Source of the DNA: Oligoflexia bacterium
Lineage (GTDB): Bacteria > Bdellovibrionota > Bdellovibrionia > JABDDW01
Length of the DNA: 53,017 nt
NCBI GenBank assembly: GCA_016715815.1
Contig: JADJXN010000008.1
Location: 1 to 53,017, forward strand
Direction of reading: 5' to 3'
The position numbers and the translations under genes were made by a program. Below are positions 17,181 to 24,287 of this stretch, piece after piece; within the stretch, counting starts at the first letter, position 1, and each line of letters opens with the position of its first letter. Below the pieces are notes generated by a model. That model made no database searches. It was not told where the DNA came from and worked only from the letters and a program-made list of their open reading frames with translations.

Positions 17181-17930
17181 TCAGTGTCCGGTGTCCGCCA
17201 GAGCGGACTCAACAAACTTAACCGAGCGGACACCAAACCAACTAAAAACTTCGCCATCAACAAGGGCTACTGAGAAGGGAAGAGTTTTTAAAAAATCTTT
17301 TTTCATATGAAACGGATAAGGCTCACTTGAACATAGAAGGGCTGTTTCATTAGGGTCAAAATCACTTAAATTAAATTCAGGGTAGGGTTCTAAAAAATTT
17401 CTCTGCATCTGGCCAACACCAAGAATATTTAAAACGCTTCCAATGTAAGTTTGACAAGATACGGCCATCCACGGTTTATACCAAATAACATATATAAAAT
17501 TTTTAACTGAGTCTTTTAAGGGGTTAACCCACTCAGTAATGCCTGGCAAATTGGAGAGAGTATAGTTTGCCTTTTGCGCGCTTAAGAACTTCCAGCGCTC
17601 TGCCAAAAATGAAAGATGTTTATTTTGAAATAATTTTGAAAGCGCCACACATTCCTCTGGGCCATCGGTAAAAGAGCGCATGTGTGTAGCATAACATTGT
17701 ATGGGAGATTTTTTTGCCATCATGGCTGGGTTTTCTTCCTTATCTAAAAGTAAAATATCTGCTTTTAATTCTTTAACTTTTTCCCAATCTATGTCTTTTG
17801 TGCCGCCAACAATGGGAATGTTTTTAATTCTCTCTAGTGGGTGAATGCAAAAGCGTGTGCGTCCAACTACTTCCACGCCGCAAATTAAAAGTGTCTCGGT
17901 CCAAGAGGGGACCATGGAGATGACCTTCAT
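17181..17930 (-). CDS. BtuF/FepB-like substrate-binding-fold protein without signal peptide
   Basis: It has 249 residues resembling helical-backbone metal- or cobalamin-binding proteins: MVPSWTETLLICGVEVVGRT, IPIVGGTKDIDWEKVKELKADILLLD, SLAERWKFL, and IGSVLNILGVGQMQRN. Periplasmic members carry a signal peptide or lipobox; here the protein starts directly with MKVISMVPSW, so it should stay in the cytoplasm. No ABC permease or ATPase lies nearby. Its stop and the next gene's start lie in one operon with pip (four-base overlap). Confidence 0.7.
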   Translation of the reverse strand: MKVISMVPSWTETLLICGVEVVGRTRFCIHPLERIKNIPIVGGTKDIDWEKVKELKADILLLDKEENPAMMAKKSPIQCYATHMRSFTDGPEECVALSKLFQNKHLSFLAERWKFLSAQKANYTLSNLPGITEWVNPLKDSVKNFIYVIWYKPWMAVSCQTYIGSVLNILGVGQMQRNFLEPYPEFNLSDFDPNETALLCSSEPYPFHMKKDFLKTLPFSVALVDGEVFSWFGVRSVKFVESALADTGH

Positions 17931-18880
17931 TTTAATTTTTTAAAGCTTTCTGTGGCGCGCACCAAGGCATCTAAAATGCCTGGCTCATCGGCAGCATGCC
18001 CGGCGTCTGAAATAATTTGAAGCTTTGCCTCCGGCCAGGCCTTATGTAAATCCCAAGCGTTTTTCACAGGGCATACAACATCATAGCGGCCATGAACAAT
18101 AACAGCCGGGATGTGGCGGATTTTATTTATATTTTCAATAAGCTGATTATCTGTTTTAAACCAGCAGCGGTTAATAAAATAATGGCATTCAATACGCGCA
18201 ATAGATAATGCCATTTGTTCTTCATCAAAAGTAGAAACGGTTTCGGGGTCTTGTATAAGTTTAAGTGTACTTCCCTCCCATGTGCTCCATCTTCTTGCGG
18301 CCTCAAGGCGCAGCTTTGAATCACTAGAGGTGAGGCGTTTGTAATAAGCTTTTACTAAATCATCTCTTTCATTTTCTGGGATGAAATTAAAATATTTTTC
18401 CCATTGGTCTGGGAATATCCACTCACACCCCTTTTGGTAAAACCAATTAATTTCTTCTTTGCGGCATAAAAATATTCCGCGCAAAATCAGCCCGTCCACT
18501 TTGTCTGGGTGAGTTTCAGAATAAGCAAGAGCTAAAGTACTTCCCCAAGAACCACCAAAGACAATCCATTTTTGTATACCTAAAAATTCTCTAAGTTTTT
18601 CAATATCGCTCACCAAATCCCAAGTGGTGTTTTCTTCTAAACTTGCATGTGGCTTACTTTTGCCAGATCCGCGTTGATCAAATAAAATAATTCTGTAAAA
18701 GCGCGGGTCAAAAAAGCGGCGATGTTTGGTAGAGAGTCCCGCTCCGGGACCTCCGTGTAAAAATAAAATAGGTTGTCCTTTTGGGTTGCCAACTTCTTCA
18801 ACATAAAGTTCATGGATTCTTGAAACTTTAAGACGGTGAGTTTTATAGGGATCAATTTCTGGGAAAAAACTAACGCGCAT
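17927..18880 (-). CDS. pip: Proline iminopeptidase (S33 family)
   Basis: Releases N-terminal proline from peptides. Alpha/beta hydrolase of 317 residues with the S33 hallmarks: LFLHGGPGAGLS, DQRGSGKSKPHAS, the nucleophile elbow VFGGSWGSTLALAY, the acid region VHGRYDVVCPVKNAW and the catalytic His in SDAGHAADEP. I start it at the ATG at 18880, directly after AAAGGAG; the longer frame upstream is not conserved-looking. In an intracellular scavenging role it fits a peptide-fed lifestyle. Confidence 0.92.
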   Translation of the reverse strand: MRVSFFPEIDPYKTHRLKVSRIHELYVEEVGNPKGQPILFLHGGPGAGLSTKHRRFFDPRFYRIILFDQRGSGKSKPHASLEENTTWDLVSDIEKLREFLGIQKWIVFGGSWGSTLALAYSETHPDKVDGLILRGIFLCRKEEINWFYQKGCEWIFPDQWEKYFNFIPENERDDLVKAYYKRLTSSDSKLRLEAARRWSTWEGSTLKLIQDPETVSTFDEEQMALSIARIECHYFINRCWFKTDNQLIENINKIRHIPAVIVHGRYDVVCPVKNAWDLHKAWPEAKLQIISDAGHAADEPGILDALVRATESFKKLK

Positions 18881-18963
18881 GGTTGACTCCTTTTGGTCTT
18901 TGATACTTGCATACGGGCATAAATAAGTTACGATCTTACCTAGATAAACGAAATGGAGGCAAT

Positions 18964-19638
18964 ATGGATTTAGCAATTTTTTCACCTGGCGGTGGCTTCA
19001 TGCTTTTAAGATGGATCCATTTTCTAGCTGGTGTTGTATGGATTGGTTTACTTTATTATTTTAACTTTGTTCAGGGATCATTTATGGCTGAAGCCGATGG
19101 CCCTGCAAAATCTACTGTTACACAAAAACTTGTTCCCCGTGCTCTTTGGTGGTTTAGGTGGGGAGCTATGTTTACGTTTATATCCGGAATATTAATGATG
19201 GGACTTTATCGCATAATGGGTACAGCCATTATAGTGGGCTCCACACTGGGAATTCTTATGTTTTTAAATGTATGGCTAATTATTTGGCCAAATCAAAAAG
19301 TGGTTATTAAAAATGCTGAAGATGTTGCTCAAGGCAAACCCGCAAACCCTGCAGCAGCAGTCAGTGCTGCTAAGGCAACACTCGCATCGCGCACAAACAC
19401 CATGTTTTCTCTTCCAATGTTATTTTTTATGGGCGCTTCAACACACTTTCCAATTATTTTAACTCCAGAAAGATCTGGTTTAACGTTAGGCTTGGTGATG
19501 GCGCTTGTTGCAGCACTTGAAGCTAATGCTATTTTTGGAAAACTTGGGCCTTTAACAAAAGTTAAAGGTGTTATTCACTCAGGAATTGCACTAACAGTAG
19601 TTTTATATTTAATTTTGCAATTTGGAGCAAGTAACTAG
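18964..19638 (+). CDS. PuuD-like (urate hydroxylase N-terminal type) membrane protein
   Basis: It has 224 residues with four or five transmembrane stretches. The signature is LLRWIHFLAGVVWIGLLYYF followed by VPRALWWFRWGAMFTFISG, the membrane portion of PuuD-type proteins, here without a cytochrome c domain. Start chosen at 18964 because GGAGG lies just upstream and the region before it is not hydrophobic. The two conserved His/Trp-rich helices may bind haem; the substrate is unknown. Divergent from pip. Confidence 0.7.
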   Translation: MDLAIFSPGGGFMLLRWIHFLAGVVWIGLLYYFNFVQGSFMAEADGPAKSTVTQKLVPRALWWFRWGAMFTFISGILMMGLYRIMGTAIIVGSTLGILMFLNVWLIIWPNQKVVIKNAEDVAQGKPANPAAAVSAAKATLASRTNTMFSLPMLFFMGASTHFPIILTPERSGLTLGLVMALVAALEANAIFGKLGPLTKVKGVIHSGIALTVVLYLILQFGASN

Positions 19639-19667
19639 ACCTTAACCTAGTTTAACTGGACTTATGT

Positions 19668-19709
19668 ACACCCTTTGATTGATTTACAATTAAGGGGTGT
19701 TTCTTTTTT
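19668..19709 (+). terminator. Rho-independent terminator after the PuuD-like gene
   Basis: Long hairpin: ACACCC (19668-19673), TTTGATTG, a five-base loop, CAATTAA, then GGGGTGT (to 19700), with one bulge and one mismatch, followed by TTCTTTTTT. It ends about 70 bases after the stop at 19638. Its 3' arm contains the GTG used as the start of the next gene. Confidence 0.7.
19685..19690 (+). promoter_or_regulatory. Possible -10 box for a leaderless lipoprotein message
   Basis: TACAAT (five of six to TATAAT) lies six bases before the GTG at 19697. No convincing -35 is visible (about TTATGT at 19662). If used, the mRNA would start at the GTG and would lack the upstream half of the terminator hairpin. 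Confidence 0.35.
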
Positions 19710-20683
19710 CACGCAGTCACTTCATTCTCATTTTTGCTGTTTCTTTGATGGCCTGCGGGCCCAAAGGAAACTTGAATTTTAGCCAGCCACAGTCGGAGTT
19801 TTCTGGCTCGATTTGTTCAAAGCTTGATTTTTCTGATGTTGCCTTTAGTACAAATTTAAGCTCGCTTCAAAAAGCTGCTCTGATGCTGGCCCTCAATATT
19901 TCTGGAAGCTTTGAAGGAAATAATGGTTGGGGAAATATTTCAAATAATTTTGATGAGCAAGGTTTAAGCCTTGGGCTTTTAAATCAAAATTTAGGTTCAG
20001 GCTCGTTGCAACCTCTTTTAATTAAAATACAACAAAGACATCCAGCGCTTATGCAAAAAATATTTTCTCACCAGCACTATAACTCTTTAACTGCAATGCT
20101 TTTAAACTATCAAAAAAAATTAGCTCAAAATTTACTCAACTTAAATCGACAAGCAGAAGTGGTATCATTTCTAGATATTTCAATAACTCTTGACGGAGTT
20201 AATGAAGATGAAAGTGTTTTGTGGGCAAAGCAAAATCTTTACAACGGTTCAAATTTTATTCCTCAGTGGAAGAGTGAGTTTATGGTGCTTGCTAAAACAC
20301 CGGAATATATAAATATTCAAGTTGAAGCGGCTCAAGATTATTTTGAAAAGGCTGAGGAATATTTTATTAGGCTTAAAACAGAACAGCTTCGCTCATTTCT
20401 AATGTTTTTTGATGTTGTTGTACAAAATGGCGGCTTATACAACACAGACATTAATGAGTACTTAAGTTTTCTGCAAAGTAATCCCGGACTTAATGAAACC
20501 TTAAAGCTTGAAAAAATTTTAGAACTTAGGCTCAGACACGTTAAACCTCAGTGGGTGAATGTAGTTAAAGCGCGAAAGCAAACAATTATCTATAGCAGAG
20601 GAGTTGTTAACGGTACAAATAGACAGCTTGATACCGAGTACTGCTATACAGCCATCTCCCTCCTCCCAAAACGTAGCAGGTAG
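19697..20683 (+). CDS. Lipoprotein with a lysozyme/chitosanase-like segment
   Basis: It has 328 residues. MFLFSRSHFILIFAVSLMACGPK is a lipoprotein signal peptide (lipobox SLMAC). Residues about 62-100 read NISGSFEGNNGWGNISNNFDEQGLSLGLLN, the pattern (Glu in FEG; D..GLS.G.LQxN) seen in peptidoglycan- or chitosan-hydrolase-like proteins with a lysozyme-type fold; the Glu is the candidate acid. This family link is from memory of the motif and is tentative. The only start in frame is GTG, without a spaced Shine-Dalgarno. The last four codons (K-R-S-R-stop) come from the palindromic repeat at 20671. Confidence 0.65.
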   Translation: MFLFSRSHFILIFAVSLMACGPKGNLNFSQPQSEFSGSICSKLDFSDVAFSTNLSSLQKAALMLALNISGSFEGNNGWGNISNNFDEQGLSLGLLNQNLGSGSLQPLLIKIQQRHPALMQKIFSHQHYNSLTAMLLNYQKKLAQNLLNLNRQAEVVSFLDISITLDGVNEDESVLWAKQNLYNGSNFIPQWKSEFMVLAKTPEYINIQVEAAQDYFEKAEEYFIRLKTEQLRSFLMFFDVVVQNGGLYNTDINEYLSFLQSNPGLNETLKLEKILELRLRHVKPQWVNVVKARKQTIIYSRGVVNGTNRQLDTEYCYTAISLLPKRSR

Positions 20684-20788
20684 TTTTTGGTAATTATACG
20701 GGTTATTTTTGACTTTATATCAAATTTAAACTAAATACAGCTCAGCTGCAATTAAAGGTGCATAATTACCAAAAACTACCTGCTACGT
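20671..20788. repeat. Palindromic MITE-like element, copy 2
   Basis: Terminal inverted repeats 20671-20695 and 20764-20788, each 25 bp and identical to those of the copy at 8736. The centres of the two copies share only short stretches (for example GGTTATTTTT), so the ends are conserved while the middle has diverged. It lies between the lipoprotein gene, whose stop it provides, and ettA, whose ATG follows 12 bases after the right end. Confidence 0.85.
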
Positions 20789-20800
20789 TGAGGAGTAAAG

Positions 20801-22477
20801 ATGGCGCAACAATTTGCTTACACGATGAAAGGTTTGGGAAAGGTTTACCCCCCAAACAAAGTTGTTTTAAAAGATATTTATCTTTCATTTTTTTACGGGG
20901 CAAAAATTGGTGTGCTTGGCTTAAACGGCGCCGGTAAAAGTACGCTTTTAAAAATTATGGCAGGCATTGACAAAGAATTTGTCGGCGAAGCTTTTCCCGG
21001 AGATAAAATAAAAGTTGGTTATTTACCCCAAGAGCCAAAACTAGATGAAAGTTTAAATGTAAAACAAAATGTTCAGTTGGGTCTTGGCGAGCTCTCGCAT
21101 TTACTTAAACGCTTTGATGAAATTAATGCCAAATTTGCGGAAGAGATGACCCCTGAGGCGATGGATAAGCTTTTGGCTGAGCAAGCTCAAGTGCAAGAAA
21201 AACTTGATGCAATGGGTGGCTGGGAAATAGACCACACATTAGAGCAAGCCATGGAAGCCCTTCGCTGCCCACCGGCTGAAGCCCCTGTAAAAAATCTCTC
21301 TGGCGGTGAAAAGCGCCGCGTAGCTTTGTGCAAACTTTTACTTGAAGCACCAGATTTACTTTTATTAGACGAGCCCACAAACCATTTAGATGCTGAGAGT
21401 GTGGCTTGGCTTGAAAACCATCTTCGTCAATACAAGGGAAGTGTTATTGCCATAACCCATGATAGATATTTTTTAGATAATATTGCTGAATGGATTTTAG
21501 AGCTTGACCGTGGAACGGGAATCCCCTGGAAGGGAAATTATTCTTCCTGGCTTGAGCAAAAGCAAAAACGCCTTGCAGCTGAAGAAAAAACAGAGTCTAA
21601 GCGCCAAAAAACTTTAGAGCGTGAGCTTGATTGGATACGCCAAAGCCCAAGAGCAAGGCAGGCTAAAAACAAAGCCCGTATTACAGCCTATGAAACTCTT
21701 TTAAGTGAAGAGGCAAAAACAAAAATTGATGAAGTTGAAATACAAATCCCACCGGGCCCCCGCTTGGGAGACCAAGTGATAGAAGTAAAAAATGTAACCA
21801 AAGCCTTTGGGGATAAACTTTTAATTGATAACGCTAATTTTGTAATTCCAGCAGGTGCTGTTGTGGGAATTGTTGGTCCAAATGGTGCTGGTAAAACAAC
21901 ACTTTTTAAAATGCTAACAGGCCAAGACAAGCCTGATAGCGGAGATATTGTTGTTGGTAAAACGGTTAAGTTTGGCTATGTAGATCAATCCCGAGATGCT
22001 TTAGATGCCAATAAATCTATCTATGATGAAATTTCAGAAGGTGCAGAGATGACACTTATTGGAAAGCGTGAGATTCCATCTCGCCAATATGTTTCTTGGT
22101 TTAATTTTTCTGGCACTGATCAGCAGAAAAAAGTTGGTGCTTTATCAGGTGGAGAGCGCAACCGTGTGCATTTAGCAAAAATGCTAAAGCGCGGCTCAAA
22201 TCTTCTTTTATTAGACGAGCCCACCAATGACTTAGACGTTAATACCTTGCGCGCTTTAGAAGAGGCTATTATACGCTACTCCGGTAGTGTGATGGTGATT
22301 AGCCATGACAGATGGTTTTTAAATCGTATAGCCACACATATTTTAGCTTTTGAAGATGATTCACAATTGTATTTTCATGAGGGAGATTACCAATCCTATG
22401 AAGATAATCTTAAACAGCGCCTTGGTGTTACAACCCTTGTTCCACACCGAGTGCGCTACAAAAAACTAAAAAAATAA
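20801..22477 (+). CDS. ettA: ABC-F ATPase EttA (energy-dependent translational throttle)
   Basis: Ribosome-binding ABC-F protein that gates the first elongation steps according to ATP/ADP. It has 558 residues, the EttA length. Two ABC modules: GLNGAGKST ... LSGGEKRRVALCKLLLEAPDLLLLDEPTNHLD and GPNGAGKTT ... LSGGERNRVHLAKMLKRGSNLLLLDEPTNDLD, joined by the charged linker (about residues 240-320). The N-terminus MAQQFAYTMKGLGKVYPP and YLPQEPKLD are EttA-like. GAGGAG precedes the ATG. No membrane segment is present. Confidence 0.95.
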   Translation: MAQQFAYTMKGLGKVYPPNKVVLKDIYLSFFYGAKIGVLGLNGAGKSTLLKIMAGIDKEFVGEAFPGDKIKVGYLPQEPKLDESLNVKQNVQLGLGELSHLLKRFDEINAKFAEEMTPEAMDKLLAEQAQVQEKLDAMGGWEIDHTLEQAMEALRCPPAEAPVKNLSGGEKRRVALCKLLLEAPDLLLLDEPTNHLDAESVAWLENHLRQYKGSVIAITHDRYFLDNIAEWILELDRGTGIPWKGNYSSWLEQKQKRLAAEEKTESKRQKTLERELDWIRQSPRARQAKNKARITAYETLLSEEAKTKIDEVEIQIPPGPRLGDQVIEVKNVTKAFGDKLLIDNANFVIPAGAVVGIVGPNGAGKTTLFKMLTGQDKPDSGDIVVGKTVKFGYVDQSRDALDANKSIYDEISEGAEMTLIGKREIPSRQYVSWFNFSGTDQQKKVGALSGGERNRVHLAKMLKRGSNLLLLDEPTNDLDVNTLRALEEAIIRYSGSVMVISHDRWFLNRIATHILAFEDDSQLYFHEGDYQSYEDNLKQRLGVTTLVPHRVRYKKLKK

Positions 22478-22480
22478 ATC

Positions 22481-22511
22481 CGTCCTCTCGGATACTAGTT
22501 CGGACGCCTTT
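22481..22511 (+). terminator. Likely terminator after ettA
   Basis: CGTCC (22481-22485) can pair with GGACG (22502-22506), followed by CCTTTTA. It starts four bases after the ettA stop. The stem is short and the loop is 16 bases, so the call is moderate. Confidence 0.45.
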
Positions 22512-22556
22512 TACGTTATATTTCATCTTTTCTGTGTGACACTTTTTGCAAATAAA

Positions 22557-22612
22557 TAGGGCGACTGTGAAGCCGCCCTAGAAATTCCCCCCAGCTTACC
22601 AAGGGGGTATTT
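22557..22612 (+). promoter_or_regulatory. Two-hairpin leader that sequesters the Shine-Dalgarno (copy 1)
   Basis: Hairpin 1: TAGGGCG (22557-22563) pairs with CGCCCTA (22574-22580), with an inner CT/AG pair. Hairpin 2: AAAT (22582-22585), a T.T mismatch, CCCCC (22587-22591), an 11-base loop, GGGGG (22603-22607), the mismatch T, and ATTT (22609-22612). Hairpin 2 contains the whole GGGGG Shine-Dalgarno and stops one base before the ATG at 22613, so folding should block translation. The same two-hairpin design recurs at 43702-43768. Confidence 0.7.
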
Positions 22613-22762
22613 ATGAAAAAGCCATTTACTACCCGTATTTGGTTATTTGTAAGTAAGGATCGGTTCAATAGAAGAAAACTTAAGAGTAGTTTAAGCCTTT
22701 GGTTTATCATTCTTAAAGTTTTTCATCTGTTGATAAAGATTCTCTTTTTGATAAGGGCTTAA
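22613..22762 (+). CDS. Small basic/hydrophobic protein with RNA-structured leader (copy 1)
   Basis: A 49-codon ORF: basic N-terminal half (MKKPFTTRIW ... DRFNRRKLK) and a C-terminal helix beginning SSLSLWFIILKVFHLL and ending ILFLIRA, hydrophobic with spaced Lys/His/Arg. It has a very strong Shine-Dalgarno (AAGGGGG, five bases before ATG) that is buried in a hairpin. The plan matches the 55-residue ORF at 43769: basic start, then SS followed by a hydrophobic segment of about 24 residues. Size, charge pattern and a locked leader are features of type I toxins and other RNA-regulated small membrane proteins. I recognise no named family, and no antisense RNA promoter was found with confidence. 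Confidence 0.6.
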   Translation: MKKPFTTRIWLFVSKDRFNRRKLKSSLSLWFIILKVFHLLIKILFLIRA

Positions 22763-22861
22763 TAGGAAGTATGTGGGCTTTTAACACAAACTAGCTGGGC
22801 CTTGGGCGGCTTTGCAGTCTTACGTATGTATGTCTTTTGTCCTGTAAAAAGTTAAGACAGT

Positions 22862-23344
22862 ATGGCCGATCAGCTTTATATGAAGGCCAAAAGCGAATTT
22901 CAAATTGCTTTAGAGAAAGTATTAAACAAAGAAATTAAAACCCCCTCTGAACCCACAAAAATGCAAGAAAACATAAAAGTAGATTTTATATTTAGCCAAC
23001 CTAATTTTGAAATTAAATTTTTTAAGCCAAACACAAAAGTAAAATATAAAAGCCAGCCTAAAACTAAGGCTCTCAAACAAGAACCACTTAAAAAAGTGGT
23101 TGAAGAAATTAAGCCAGAACCAGTTAAAAGAATTAAGCGCAAACTCACATTTGATCAAACAAAAGCCATGGAAAATTTTATTAAACTTGGTGAGAAAAAC
23201 ATAAATGATGAATCAACACTGAATGAAATAAAAGCAGCCTATCGCCGCCTAGCTAAAAAATTCCACCCTGACATAAACCCAAAAGGCATAAGCGAGTTTA
23301 AAGTTCTTTCTCAAAATTACAAAAAATTAATTCAAGGTTTTTGA
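22862..23344 (+). CDS. Protein with C-terminal J domain
   Basis: It has 160 residues. The first 100 are Lys/Glu/Pro-rich and look disordered. Residues about 108-160 are a J domain (LGEKNINDESTLNEIKAAYRRLAKKFHPDINPKG split here by eye) with the HPD motif that stimulates DnaK ATPase. J domains usually sit at the N-terminus; the C-terminal position and lack of Gly/Phe or zinc regions mean it is not DnaJ itself but a specialised DnaK recruiter. It converges on psd with a 13-base overlap. Confidence 0.75.
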   Translation: MADQLYMKAKSEFQIALEKVLNKEIKTPSEPTKMQENIKVDFIFSQPNFEIKFFKPNTKVKYKSQPKTKALKQEPLKKVVEEIKPEPVKRIKRKLTFDQTKAMENFIKLGEKNINDESTLNEIKAAYRRLAKKFHPDINPKGISEFKVLSQNYKKLIQGF

Positions 23345-24216
23345 GCAACCGTGTCGCCAAGTTTAACAAATGTTTCAATTCCAAAAGATGTATTTTGCAA
23401 AATATCTTGATCAGGTACCCAAGCCCCAGCCTCACCAATAACAACCACAGTTGATCCGCCAAATAAAAAATAACCCTTTTCTTGCCCGCGTGTAAAATTC
23501 TCACCTTTAAAGCTTTGCACAATTTTTCCTACCATCATCGCGCCCACTTCAACGTAAGCTAACCAGCCAAAGTTTTTAGTATTTAAAACACTCACAGTGC
23601 GCTCATTAACTAAAAAAACATCTTCTTTATTTTTAAGTGCCATGGGGTTAACGGAGTGAAGTTTGCCGTGAATTTGATAGCTATTTACAAGCTTTCCATC
23701 ATCAGGGAAGTGAAAACGGTGATAGTCTACAGGGCAAAGCCTGCAAATCAGCGCGGGGCCGCCTATAAATTTTTGAGACCACTGAGAAATGCGCAAAAGC
23801 CCATTCACATTAACCCCAACACCTTTGATGGGAAACTTTAATGAATCAGATACATTTTTAAAACCTAAGTAGCGCCCCTCACAAAATGCAGGCATCAAAG
23901 CGGGCGTGTCCACAAAATGACGAGCCTCGGGTTTAAATTGGCGGGTAAAAAAATCGTTAAAGCTTTTAAAGGGGCCGGGCATATATTCATCCATGTTAAT
24001 TTGAAAATTTTTTATAAAAGGCCTAATCTTGCCTCGGCTTAAAAAGCTACTCTGAAGCCCCCCATAAAGTCGGCTAACCCACGGCAGAGCCAGTGTTTTG
24101 TCAATAAAACCGGCGCGCTTAGGGTTTAAATAGGCGGTATTAACTAAAGTGCCACCGTAAACCTTTTCAGTCTCGTTTTTTTTTGTATAGCGGTTGTAGT
24201 AAGTAATTTCAGTCAT
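23332..24216 (-). CDS. psd: Phosphatidylserine decarboxylase (proenzyme)
   Basis: Makes phosphatidylethanolamine at the inner membrane. It has 294 residues from the ATG at 24216 (MTEITYYNRYTKKNE). Hallmarks: SFNDFFTRQFKPEAR, the His-containing CPVDYHRFHFPDDGKL, VNERTVSVLNT, VEVGAMMVGKIV and the self-cleavage site YFLFGGSTVVVI near the C-terminus, where Ser becomes the pyruvoyl group (GST rather than GSS). It is a class related to the longer Psd proteins of eukaryotes and clostridia by its N-terminal extension. Confidence 0.92.
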   Translation of the reverse strand: MTEITYYNRYTKKNETEKVYGGTLVNTAYLNPKRAGFIDKTLALPWVSRLYGGLQSSFLSRGKIRPFIKNFQINMDEYMPGPFKSFNDFFTRQFKPEARHFVDTPALMPAFCEGRYLGFKNVSDSLKFPIKGVGVNVNGLLRISQWSQKFIGGPALICRLCPVDYHRFHFPDDGKLVNSYQIHGKLHSVNPMALKNKEDVFLVNERTVSVLNTKNFGWLAYVEVGAMMVGKIVQSFKGENFTRGQEKGYFLFGGSTVVVIGEAGAWVPDQDILQNTSFGIETFVKLGDTVAQKP

Positions 24217-24287
24217 TGCCTTTTTTTGAATAATACTATACTTTCCGTGGTTTACAGCAATCCAAAAACACATTTAAGGAGTTTAAA

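Noticed and set aside
21123..21380. Antisense ORFs inside ettA
   Set aside because: They mirror the ABC signature and Walker B codons of ettA; a by-product of codon use.
22516..22710. Minus-strand ORF of 64 codons over the small-protein leader
   Set aside because: It has no ribosome site and is the complement of the hairpins and the plus-strand ORF. The plus-strand copy is backed by the second locus at 43702.
22590..22720. Antisense RNA promoter opposite the first small-protein gene
   Set aside because: A minus-strand TTGAAC has no good -10 at 17 bases (TAACCA). An antitoxin RNA may exist but cannot be supported from sequence alone.
24217..24287. Strong fusA promoter
   Set aside because: TATACT is present, but the nearest -35-like box (TTGCCT) is only 15 bases away; not convincing enough to list.
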